A DNA stretch of 64,000 nucleotides from an uncultured Lachnospiraceae bacterium (GTDB lineage Bacteria; Bacillota; Clostridia; Lachnospirales; Lachnospiraceae): assembly GCA_934320895.1 (NCBI GenBank), contig CAKRFY010000006.1:51702-115701 (forward strand), written 5' to 3'. The notes beneath the pieces are model-generated. The model was not told where the DNA came from, ran no database searches, and was given only the letters and a program-made list of their open reading frames with translations. Position numbers and translations under genes: made by a program. Positions 16,939-24,743 of this stretch are shown here, in pieces (the stretch's first letter is position 1; every line of letters starts with the position of its first letter).

Positions 16939-17757
16939 ATGAAAGCGAGATTAAAATTTAGTAAGATAGGTTCAATGCGTTTTATCGGTCACCTTGATGT
17001 AATGAGATATTTTCAGAAAGCATTCAGGCGTGCCGAGATTGAGGTAAGTTACAGCAAAGGTTTTTCACCACATCAGCTTATGTCGTTTGCTTCGCCGCTT
17101 GGAATAGGGCTTAGCAGCGACGCAGAATATCTTGATGTGACACTTGAAAAAAGTGATCCGCCTGAAGAGATGATAGAGCGTATAAATGCCGTGATGAATG
17201 ATGAGATAAAGGTTAAGGACTTTACGATACTTGACGATGATGCAAAGCCGTCAATGGCAATGCTTTCTGCCTGTGATTATGTTATTTGCATAAAACCTGA
17301 TAAGGACAACCCACTTACAGATGATATATTTACAAAAGAGGCTGTAAAGAAGATAAAGGAAGCCGAAAAGATCGAAATATTAAAAAAGACAAAGCGTTCA
17401 GAAAAAATGGTAGACATAAAGCCAAACATTTATTATATTGAAGATAGTATTGAAGCCTTTCAAAATGATACAAAAAATGATTATGGCAGTCTTGAGTTAG
17501 ATACATCATTTTATAAGCCTGTGATATATAGTCAGCTTACAGCAGGCAGTGTTGTAAATATAAAGCCCGAACTTGTACTGGAAGCTATCGCAGCAATGAA
17601 TGGATTTGAATATGATCCGCTTGATTATCAGATACACAGACTTGAAATGTATGCTGATGAGACGGCTAAAAAAGGTGAGGTGCATCTGCTTTATTCAGAA
17701 ACGCCATGCAGACTTGTACCCTTATCACAGTTTGGAAAACAGGAGATGCTTAAATAA
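16939..17757 (+). CDS. DUF2344 / TIGR03936 radical-SAM-linked protein
   Basis: Companion of the preceding radical SAM enzyme; in other bacteria the two are sometimes fused. It begins with the family-typical MKARLKFSKIGSMRFIGHLDVMRYFQKAFRRA-like N-terminus (FIGHLDVMRYFQKA) and continues with SPHQLMSFASPLGIGL. It has 272 residues. I place the start at ATG 16939, after GGGTG; GTG 16930 is an alternative that overlaps the upstream stop by four bases. The stop codon overlaps the ATG of the RNase G gene (TAATG). No catalytic motif is evident, so it may bind substrate for its partner. Confidence 0.88.
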   Translation: MKARLKFSKIGSMRFIGHLDVMRYFQKAFRRAEIEVSYSKGFSPHQLMSFASPLGIGLSSDAEYLDVTLEKSDPPEEMIERINAVMNDEIKVKDFTILDDDAKPSMAMLSACDYVICIKPDKDNPLTDDIFTKEAVKKIKEAEKIEILKKTKRSEKMVDIKPNIYYIEDSIEAFQNDTKNDYGSLELDTSFYKPVIYSQLTAGSVVNIKPELVLEAIAAMNGFEYDPLDYQIHRLEMYADETAKKGEVHLLYSETPCRLVPLSQFGKQEMLK

Positions 17758-18962
17758 TGGCAAATCAGTTATTGATAACTAAAAAAGACAATTCTGTTCT
17801 GTCTGTCAGGGTTGAAGACGGAAAAATAGCACAGATACAGGCACAGCCAGAAAATGCAGACTCGCTTCTTGGAGATATATATGTAGGCAAAGTAAGAAAT
17901 ATAGTTAAAAATATAAATGCTGCTTTTGTAGAGTATGAGCAGGGGAAAATGGGATATCTTTCTCTAGATGCAAAAGTATGTCCTATACACGCTGATGGTG
18001 TGGCATCAGATGGGACAAGAGTGCTTATCGGTGATGAGGTTATCGTTCAGATAGAGAGGGAGGCCGTAAAGACAAAGCCTCCTACACTTTCAGGTATGCT
18101 TAATTTTCCAGGAAAATATGTTGTACTTATATATGGTGAAAAGATAGTGAGCATATCATCTAAGATAAGAGATGCCGAGAAAAAACAGCAGTTGAGGGAA
18201 CTTCTTCAAAACAGTATAGATGGCGATTATGGTTTTATAGCAAGAACTAACAGCAGTGATGTGTCTGAGGAAAAAATATTAAGTGAGATAGAATTCCTTA
18301 AAAAACAGTTTGAGGATATAAAGCGATTTGGAATACACAGGGCAAAATTCAACTGTCTTTACCATGCGCCTGCTGCTTATCTTTGTGATATAAGGGACTC
18401 ATATGATTCACTTCTTGAAAATATAATTACTGACGATGATACTATATATGAGGAAATAGTAAAGTTTGCTGAAGTTTATCAGCCAGAGGATATAAAAAAG
18501 ATAAAGCGCTGGGATGAAAATGACGGAAAACTTGATGCTGTTTATGATGTAACAAAGACACTGGAGCATGCGCTTATGCCAAAAGTCTGGCTTAAAAATG
18601 GTGGTTATATTATAATTCAGCCAACAGAAGCACTTGTGTCTATAGATGTAAATACTGGAAAAGCCATTTCAAAAAAGAAAGATGTACAAAAAACATTTTT
18701 AAAAGTAAATCTTGAAGCTGCCACCCAGATAGCAAGACAGCTAAGGCTTAGAAATCTGTCGGGGATGATACTTATAGATTTTATTGATATGAAAGACCCT
18801 GAGTATAATAAACAGCTTATGGACAGGCTCCGTATAGAATTTGCAAAAGATCCGGTAAGGACGATCCTTGTTGATATGACAAAACTCGGTCTTGTTGAGG
18901 TGACAAGGAAAAAGGTAAGAAAATCACTTTATGAGCAGATTAGGGAGATTCAGGAATTGTAA
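17757..18962 (+). CDS. rng: Ribonuclease E/G family protein, short form
   Basis: Endoribonuclease of the RNase G type acting in rRNA or mRNA processing. An N-terminal S1 RNA-binding domain (LGDIYVGKVRNIVKNINAAFVEY) leads to the catalytic DNase-I-like region. That region has the metal-binding aspartates in VSIDVNTGKA and LIDFIDMKD. At 401 residues the protein is shorter than E. coli RNase G (about 490). It ends soon after the catalytic domain at RKSLYEQIREIQEL and lacks the C-x-x-C zinc-link segment used for tetramerisation in RNase E. It is translationally coupled to the DUF2344 gene. The usual downstream rplU-rpmA ribosomal genes are not present here. Confidence 0.92.
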   Translation: MANQLLITKKDNSVLSVRVEDGKIAQIQAQPENADSLLGDIYVGKVRNIVKNINAAFVEYEQGKMGYLSLDAKVCPIHADGVASDGTRVLIGDEVIVQIEREAVKTKPPTLSGMLNFPGKYVVLIYGEKIVSISSKIRDAEKKQQLRELLQNSIDGDYGFIARTNSSDVSEEKILSEIEFLKKQFEDIKRFGIHRAKFNCLYHAPAAYLCDIRDSYDSLLENIITDDDTIYEEIVKFAEVYQPEDIKKIKRWDENDGKLDAVYDVTKTLEHALMPKVWLKNGGYIIIQPTEALVSIDVNTGKAISKKKDVQKTFLKVNLEAATQIARQLRLRNLSGMILIDFIDMKDPEYNKQLMDRLRIEFAKDPVRTILVDMTKLGLVEVTRKKVRKSLYEQIREIQEL

Positions 18963-19067
18963 ATCTTTGATAACAAGCCTATAGGATCCATCAGTATTAA
19001 CTTTGAAGAAGTTTAAAGATAAATATATGAAAAACTTATAAAATGAAACGGTTCAGGAGGGAAAAAT

Positions 19068-20156
19068 ATGAATTTTTATATGCCGACAAAAGTATATCAG
19101 GAAAAAGATGCAGTAAAAAACCACGGTGTCGAGATTGCATCATTTGGAAAAAAAGCGCTTATAGTTACGGGTAAGTCATCATCAAAAAAGAATCATTCTC
19201 TTCAGGATGTGATAGATGTGCTTAATGAAAATGCAACGGAATATGTGATATTTGATGAGGTGACGCAGAATCCGTCTGTAGAACTTATTATGAAAGCAAG
19301 TGAGTTTGGAAGAAATGAGGGTGCAGATTTTGTTATCGGAATAGGTGGTGGATCACCTATGGATTCAGCAAAAGCAATCGCACTTATGATACAGAATAGA
19401 GACACAAACGAAGAAATATTATACCAGAATGTAGAACTTCGTGTGATTCCGGTTGTCGAGATACCTACAACATGTGGAACTGGTTCAGAAGTTACACCGT
19501 ATGCAATTCTTACAAGACATGATAAGAACACAAAACAAAGCATAAGTCACAAGATCTATCCTGAACTTGCATGTATCGATCCTGAATATCTGGCAGCAGC
19601 ACCGGAAAGTGTTATCAAAAATACAGCAGTGGATGCTCTTGGACATATGGTGGAGAGTTATTTTAATTCAAAAGCAACAGATTTTAGCAGAATGCTCTGC
19701 CAGTATGGAATTTCGGTATGGGCAGAAAATATACCTGTACTTTTAGGTGAGGAAGCTGACTACGAAGCATATGATTCACTTATGCTTGCTTCATGCCTTG
19801 CTGGAATGGCAATAACACATACAGGAACATCTGTACCACATGGGCTTAGCTATTATCTTACATATAATAAAGATATACCACATGGAAAGGCAGTAGGTTT
19901 ATTCCTTCCTGGATACCTTAAAGTCATTCAGAAAGAAATGCCGGAGGAAGTATCGGATTTCCTCGCAGTACTTGGATTTGATGAGCTTGAACAGTTTGCA
20001 TTCCTTATAAAACAGCTTCTGGGGGATTATGAGATAACAAAAGAGGATGTAGAGAAGATGACAGATGAGATAATGGCAACACCTAGAAAATTAAATGCCG
20101 TTCCATTTAAAGTTACAAGGGAAGATGTTGAGGACATGGCGGCTTATCTAGCTTAA
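19068..20156 (+). CDS. Iron-containing alcohol dehydrogenase
   Basis: NAD(P)-dependent group III dehydrogenase; the exact alcohol or aldehyde is unknown. The nucleotide-binding motif GGGSPMDSAKA is near residue 99, and the family box EIPTTCGTGSEVTP follows. Metal ligands are expected from DALGHMVE (Asp and His), SVPHGLSY (His) and PHGKAVGLFLPGYL (His). At 362 residues it is at the short end of the family. AGGAGG lies before the ATG. A gap of 105 bases after rng suggests a separate promoter, though none is clear. The neighbours give no pathway. Confidence 0.92.
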   Translation: MNFYMPTKVYQEKDAVKNHGVEIASFGKKALIVTGKSSSKKNHSLQDVIDVLNENATEYVIFDEVTQNPSVELIMKASEFGRNEGADFVIGIGGGSPMDSAKAIALMIQNRDTNEEILYQNVELRVIPVVEIPTTCGTGSEVTPYAILTRHDKNTKQSISHKIYPELACIDPEYLAAAPESVIKNTAVDALGHMVESYFNSKATDFSRMLCQYGISVWAENIPVLLGEEADYEAYDSLMLASCLAGMAITHTGTSVPHGLSYYLTYNKDIPHGKAVGLFLPGYLKVIQKEMPEEVSDFLAVLGFDELEQFAFLIKQLLGDYEITKEDVEKMTDEIMATPRKLNAVPFKVTREDVEDMAAYLA

Positions 20157-20197
20157 GTTTATATAAGAAATTTGAAATGTTGGAATGGAGAGATACG

Positions 20198-21208
20198 ATG
20201 CAGCAGGATGAGATTATTTTGAGAAAAGGGATAGTACATATTCTTGATGGGGAACTTGGCTATCCTGTTTATTCGGAGCAGCAGCTTGAGATCACACCTG
20301 ATCTTAATGAATTTTTCACCGGACATATTTTTAAGATAATGTCTGGTGATGATATGAAGAAGTGCTATTTTGATGAGGAGAGTTCAGATATATATAAGCT
20401 GCTTAAAGATTTTTCGGAGGATGATTTTATAGAGTTTAGCAAGGATATTACAAAAAGGCTTTATGATATAATGAACAGCAATCTTGCAATCCCATCGGCT
20501 GATCTTGCTATTATATCTTTTAGTCTGCACAGTGTTATGTATCTTGCTATCTTGAAGATGAATTATAAGGAGAGCTTTGTTCACATGACGCAGGCTCAGG
20601 AGAGCGGCAATGTAAATAGTATAATAAAGTACCGTTCAACACTTCCGGCATCTTCATCAAAGCTTTCAGAAGCAATCATAATAAATCTTAGTGATTATAC
20701 AGTAAATATAATCGAGAAAAGGTATGAGGTAAACGGAGAAAAATGCAACTATCTTTCAGAACTCTATCTCAACTGTCATGCAGCAATGTCCTCTAAGTCC
20801 AAGCTTGCCATAGTTACAAAAGCTGTTGAACAGGTTAATAAAAAACATTTTGAAGAAGAACCAGTGAAACAGATGGAGGCAAAGAGGATTATCAAGGAGG
20901 AGATTGAAGAGACAGGTGCCGTAAATGTCGAAAAGATAAGTGAGAAGCTCTACGGAAAGACTCCTGATATAAAAGAAGAATTTGACGCAAAGATGGAAAA
21001 GTACCATATGGAAAAAGCGGAAGTAAAACCGCAGAACAGCGCCACAACAAAAAAGTTTGAAAAGCAGTTTTTAAAAACAGATACGGGGATAGAGATAAAT
21101 ATTCCAATGGAGCAGTATCAGGATATAAATCAGGTTGAATTTATATCAAATCCTGACGGAACGATATCTGTCATGATAAAAAACATCAATAAGATATCAA
21201 CCAGATAA
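20198..21208 (+). CDS. Nucleoid-associated protein, NdpA/YejK (NA37) family
   Basis: Member of the 37-kDa nucleoid-associated protein family; biochemical role poorly defined. Typical features are the opening IILRKGIVHILDGELGYPVYSE, the central YLAILKMNYKESFVH and a charged helical C-terminal half. The protein has 336 residues from ATG 20198, chosen because TGGAGAG lies at the right distance; an in-frame ATG at 20177 has no such site. It is followed within 25 bases by a small conserved protein and probably shares its transcript. Confidence 0.85.
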   Translation: MQQDEIILRKGIVHILDGELGYPVYSEQQLEITPDLNEFFTGHIFKIMSGDDMKKCYFDEESSDIYKLLKDFSEDDFIEFSKDITKRLYDIMNSNLAIPSADLAIISFSLHSVMYLAILKMNYKESFVHMTQAQESGNVNSIIKYRSTLPASSSKLSEAIIINLSDYTVNIIEKRYEVNGEKCNYLSELYLNCHAAMSSKSKLAIVTKAVEQVNKKHFEEEPVKQMEAKRIIKEEIEETGAVNVEKISEKLYGKTPDIKEEFDAKMEKYHMEKAEVKPQNSATTKKFEKQFLKTDTGIEINIPMEQYQDINQVEFISNPDGTISVMIKNINKISTR

Positions 21209-21232
21209 ACATATAAAAGAATGGAGAAAGTG

Positions 21233-21514
21233 ATGTTTCGCTTATGGGCTAAGAAATTTAAAGACAACAGGATGATCGAGGATATCACGATAACAGATCA
21301 GTCAAAAGATAAAAACAGAACTAAAAAAGTATTTGACAGTCTCGATGAGGTATGCTATGCATTTGACCTTGGTCGTCCTATATGGCTTGACAAAAATATA
21401 AAAGAATTTAAAAAGATGGATAAAACCCGTTTTGACAGTGACAATTTTATTGAGGGAATAGATTTTGATTATCTGGAGATACATGTAATAGAAGAGGACG
21501 AAATCTGGGAGTAG
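21233..21514 (+). CDS. Small conserved protein of unknown function
   Basis: Unrecognised soluble protein of 93 residues, acidic at the C-terminus (IEEDEIWE), with no membrane segment and no clear motif. Codon use matches its neighbours, and GGAG lies seven bases before ATG 21233, so it is likely a real gene. An ATG at 21221 is an upstream alternative without an RBS. It follows the NdpA-like gene closely and ends 16 bases before the rnpB promoter. Confidence 0.7.
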   Translation: MFRLWAKKFKDNRMIEDITITDQSKDKNRTKKVFDSLDEVCYAFDLGRPIWLDKNIKEFKKMDKTRFDSDNFIEGIDFDYLEIHVIEEDEIWE

Positions 21515-21529
21515 AGTAGCACAAAATAC

Positions 21530-21558
21530 TTTACATTTTACTTTCGACATGATAAAAT
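21530..21558 (+). promoter_or_regulatory. Promoter of rnpB
   Basis: TTTACA (21530-21535), a 17-base spacer and TAAAAT (21553-21558) lie about nine bases before the first paired base of the RNase P RNA. The spacing matches a sigma-A promoter. The ten bases GAGTAGCACA at 21514-21523 repeat the 5' end of the RNA. Confidence 0.75.
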
Positions 21559-21566
21559 ACTCCGGT

Positions 21567-21913
21567 AATGAGTAGCACAGACAATCGCGGCTGCAAATGC
21601 CGAAAGGCTGCAGGTGAGGAAAGTCCGGGCTTCATAGGGCAGGATGCCGGATAACGTCCGGTGGAGGTGACTCCCAGGCCAGTGCAACAGAAAATAACCG
21701 CCTGCATGTCAGGTAAGGGTGAAAAGGCGAGGTAAGAGCTCACCGCGCTTCTGGTAACAGAAGTGGCTGTGTAAACCCCATCCGAAGCAAGACCGAACAG
21801 AGATGATACGGCTGCCCGTCGTGTCTCGGGTAGGTTGCTTGAGCCTGATGGCGACATCAGGTCTAGATAGATGATTGTTTTGATACAGAACTCGGCTTAT
21901 AGTGTTGCTCATT
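21567..21913 (+). ncRNA. rnpB: RNase P RNA
   Basis: Catalytic RNA that removes 5' leaders from tRNA precursors. The highly conserved 5' block GAGGAAAGTCCGGGCTTC and the 3' block ACAGAACTCGGCTTATAG are present, along with the ACAGAAAATAACCGCC and GGTAAGGGTGAAAAGG segments. Terminal helix P1 is formed by AATGAGTAGCAC (21567-21578) and GTGTTGCTCATT (21902-21913), followed by a T-run that would end transcription. The layout looks like the ancestral type A, as in Clostridia, rather than the Bacillus type B. It lies directly upstream of mutS. Ends are accurate to a few bases. Confidence 0.96.
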
Positions 21914-21946
21914 CATTTTTTTAATATGAAAAATTATATGAGATGT

Positions 21947-21973
21947 CCGCATAACATATCGAGAGTTATGTGG
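21947..21973 (+). promoter_or_regulatory. Hairpin in the mutS leader
   Basis: CCGCATAAC (21947-21955) pairs with GTTATGTGG (21965-21973), with one G-U and a nine-base loop, 37 bases before the mutS start. There is no T-run behind it, so it is more likely an mRNA 5' structure or protein-binding site than a terminator. Confidence 0.4.
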
Positions 21974-22009
21974 ATATATGTGAAAATATAGAAAAAGAGG
22001 AATACCGTC

Positions 22010-24715
22010 ATGCCACTTACACCAATGATGCAAAAATATATGGAAACCAAAGAGGAATACAAAGATTGTATTCTTTTTTATCGCTTAGGGGACTTTTACG
22101 AGATGTTCTTTGATGATGCAAAAATATGCTCAAAGGAGCTTGAGCTTACACTTACTGGAAAAAGCTGTGGTCTTGAGGAAAGGGCACCTATGTGTGGGGT
22201 GCCTTTTCATGCTGTAGACACATATCTTAATAAACTTGTAAGTCGTGGTTACAAGGTAGCGATATGTGAACAGGTTGAAGATCCCAAGCAGGCAAAGGGG
22301 CTTGTGAAGCGTGCCGTTGTAAGGATTGCTACACCTGGAACAAATCTTAACACGCAGTCGCTTGATGAGACAAAGAACAATTATCTTATGTGTATCGTAT
22401 ATACGACAAATGCTTACGGTGTATCATATGTTGATGTTACTACAGGTGAGTATTATGTGACTGAGTTTGACAGTGAAAATAAACTTCTTGATGAAATCTT
22501 TAAAACGGCACCATCAGAGATCATATGTAATGATTCATTTCTTGTCTCAGGTATTGACCTTGAAGAACTTCATATCAGATTGAATGTTGTCGTATCGGCA
22601 GTTGATAACTGGCATTTCGATGAAAGTAAATGTGAACAGGCTCTTATGGAGCATTTTGGTGTGTCATCACTTGATGGACTTGGTCTTGCAGATTACAGTA
22701 TCGGGATAACTGCTGCCGGGGCTGTTATGCAGTATCTTACAGAAACTCAGAAAACCTCTATGGATCATATCACGTCGATAAAACCATATATAACAAATCA
22801 TTATATGCTTCTCGACCGCTCGACAAGGAGAAACCTTGAACTTTGTGAGACGATGCGTGAAAAGTCTAAAAGGGGTTCACTGTTTTGGATTCTTGATAAG
22901 ACTAAGACAGCTATGGGTGCGAGACTTTTGAGAAATTCTATCGAACAGCCACTTATAGATCTGGATGAGATAAATACACGCCTTGATATGATATCTGAAT
23001 TTAATGATAATGCGATATCGAGAGAAGAACTCAGGGAGTATTTAAGTCCGATATATGATATCGAGAGACTTATAAGTAAGATAAGTTATAAAAGTGCAAA
23101 TCCAAGAGATCTTATTGCATTCAGACAATCGCTTTCAATGCTTCCGCATATTAAATATGTTCTTTCTTCATTTTCTGAGTCAAAGTTAAAGGAGTATGGT
23201 GAGGATCTTGATGCTCTTTCTGATATTTATAAACTTATTGATGAATCGATAATAGATGAGCCGCCAATAACAGTAAGGGAAGGTGGTATTATTAAAGATG
23301 GTTTCAATGAGGAAGTTGACAAGTTAAGAAAAGCAAAGACCGAGGGAAAACAGTGGATCGCAGATCTTACTGAGGAGGAGAAAGAAAAGACTGAGATCAA
23401 AAATCTTAAGATTAAATATAATAAGGTGTTTGGTTATTTCTTTGAGGTAACGAATTCATATAAGAGCCTCGTTCCGCCAGAATGGACTGTTAAGCAGACT
23501 TTGTCAAATTGTGAAAGATATATCACGCCTAGACTAAAGGAACTTGAGGACACTATTCTTGGTGCGGAGGAAAAACTTTTCACACTTGAATACAATATAT
23601 TTAATGAAACTCTTGATGCCATTTACAATGAGATAGGCAGGATACAACAGGCGGCAAAGATAATCGCACAGATAGATATGTTTGCATCTATGGCTGTTGT
23701 TGCTGAACAGAATAATTATGTAAGACCTGATATGAGCAATGACGGATGTATTGATATAAAAAATGGGCGTCATCCCGTTGTTGAAAAGATGATAAAGAAT
23801 GATATGTTTATTTCAAATGATACATTTCTTGACAATGACAAACATAGGATCGCAATTATCACAGGACCCAATATGGCTGGTAAGTCTACATATATGCGTC
23901 AGACAGCACTTATAGTTCTAATGGCACAGATAGGTTCATTTGTTCCGGCAGAGAGTGCGCATATAGGTATTGTTGATAGGATATTTACAAGAGTAGGTGC
24001 TTCGGATGATCTTGCAAGCGGTCAAAGTACATTCATGGTGGAGATGACAGAGGTTTCAAATATTTTAAGAAATGCTACAAAGAACAGTTTGATAATACTT
24101 GACGAAATAGGAAGGGGAACTTCTACATTTGATGGTCTTTCGATTGCCTGGGCTGTTGTTGAATATATAGCAAACACGAAACTTCTTGGAGCAAAAACTT
24201 TATTTGCAACGCATTACCATGAACTTACGGAGCTTGAAGGAAAACTTGGCAGTGTTAACAACTATTGCATTGCTGTTAAGGAGCAGGGAGATGATATAGT
24301 ATTTCTTAGAAAGATAATAAAAGGTGGTGCGGATAAGAGTTATGGAATACAGGTCGCAAAACTTGCGGGTGTTCCTGAAACTGTGCTTGACAGAGCAAAA
24401 GAACTTGTAGAAAAATTAAGTAATAATGATATAGCAAATAAAGCAAAAGAGATAGACATTGAGTATGAGCCCGAAGATTACAATTATGATATAGAGAAAC
24501 AGATTAATCACAAAAAGAGGGGCAGAAAGAAGACATCCTCGGAAATTGAGTCAGAGCAGCTTGGTCAGATATCAATGTTTGATATGGGCGGTTCGAATGT
24601 AAGGACTGAGGATATAATACTTGAACTGCATGATCTTGATCTTTCGACTACGACACCTATTGATGCAATGAACATTTTGTATAAGATGCAGACAAAACTT
24701 AAACAGAGGATGTAG
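22010..24715 (+). CDS. mutS: DNA mismatch repair protein MutS
   Basis: Mismatch-recognition ATPase that starts methyl-independent mismatch repair in Firmicutes. N-terminal mismatch-binding motif RLGDFYEMFFDDA carries the Phe-x-Glu wedge. The C-terminal ATPase has the Walker A GPNMAGKSTYMRQ (near residue 620), the DEIGRGTSTFDG Walker B/signature and the ATHYHELTELE switch. The protein has 901 residues, normal to slightly long, with a charged Lys/Arg linker before the last helix-turn-helix segment. AGAGG supports the ATG. It heads mutS-mutL-miaA. Confidence 0.97.
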   Translation: MPLTPMMQKYMETKEEYKDCILFYRLGDFYEMFFDDAKICSKELELTLTGKSCGLEERAPMCGVPFHAVDTYLNKLVSRGYKVAICEQVEDPKQAKGLVKRAVVRIATPGTNLNTQSLDETKNNYLMCIVYTTNAYGVSYVDVTTGEYYVTEFDSENKLLDEIFKTAPSEIICNDSFLVSGIDLEELHIRLNVVVSAVDNWHFDESKCEQALMEHFGVSSLDGLGLADYSIGITAAGAVMQYLTETQKTSMDHITSIKPYITNHYMLLDRSTRRNLELCETMREKSKRGSLFWILDKTKTAMGARLLRNSIEQPLIDLDEINTRLDMISEFNDNAISREELREYLSPIYDIERLISKISYKSANPRDLIAFRQSLSMLPHIKYVLSSFSESKLKEYGEDLDALSDIYKLIDESIIDEPPITVREGGIIKDGFNEEVDKLRKAKTEGKQWIADLTEEEKEKTEIKNLKIKYNKVFGYFFEVTNSYKSLVPPEWTVKQTLSNCERYITPRLKELEDTILGAEEKLFTLEYNIFNETLDAIYNEIGRIQQAAKIIAQIDMFASMAVVAEQNNYVRPDMSNDGCIDIKNGRHPVVEKMIKNDMFISNDTFLDNDKHRIAIITGPNMAGKSTYMRQTALIVLMAQIGSFVPAESAHIGIVDRIFTRVGASDDLASGQSTFMVEMTEVSNILRNATKNSLIILDEIGRGTSTFDGLSIAWAVVEYIANTKLLGAKTLFATHYHELTELEGKLGSVNNYCIAVKEQGDDIVFLRKIIKGGADKSYGIQVAKLAGVPETVLDRAKELVEKLSNNDIANKAKEIDIEYEPEDYNYDIEKQINHKKRGRKKTSSEIESEQLGQISMFDMGGSNVRTEDIILELHDLDLSTTTPIDAMNILYKMQTKLKQRM

Positions 24716-24743
24716 ATTTTAAGAAGAGGAGGTAGGAGAATAC

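Noticed and set aside
21531-21857. Minus-strand reading frame of 108 residues
   Set aside because: It lies entirely across the RNase P RNA gene and its promoter; the RNA explains the sequence.
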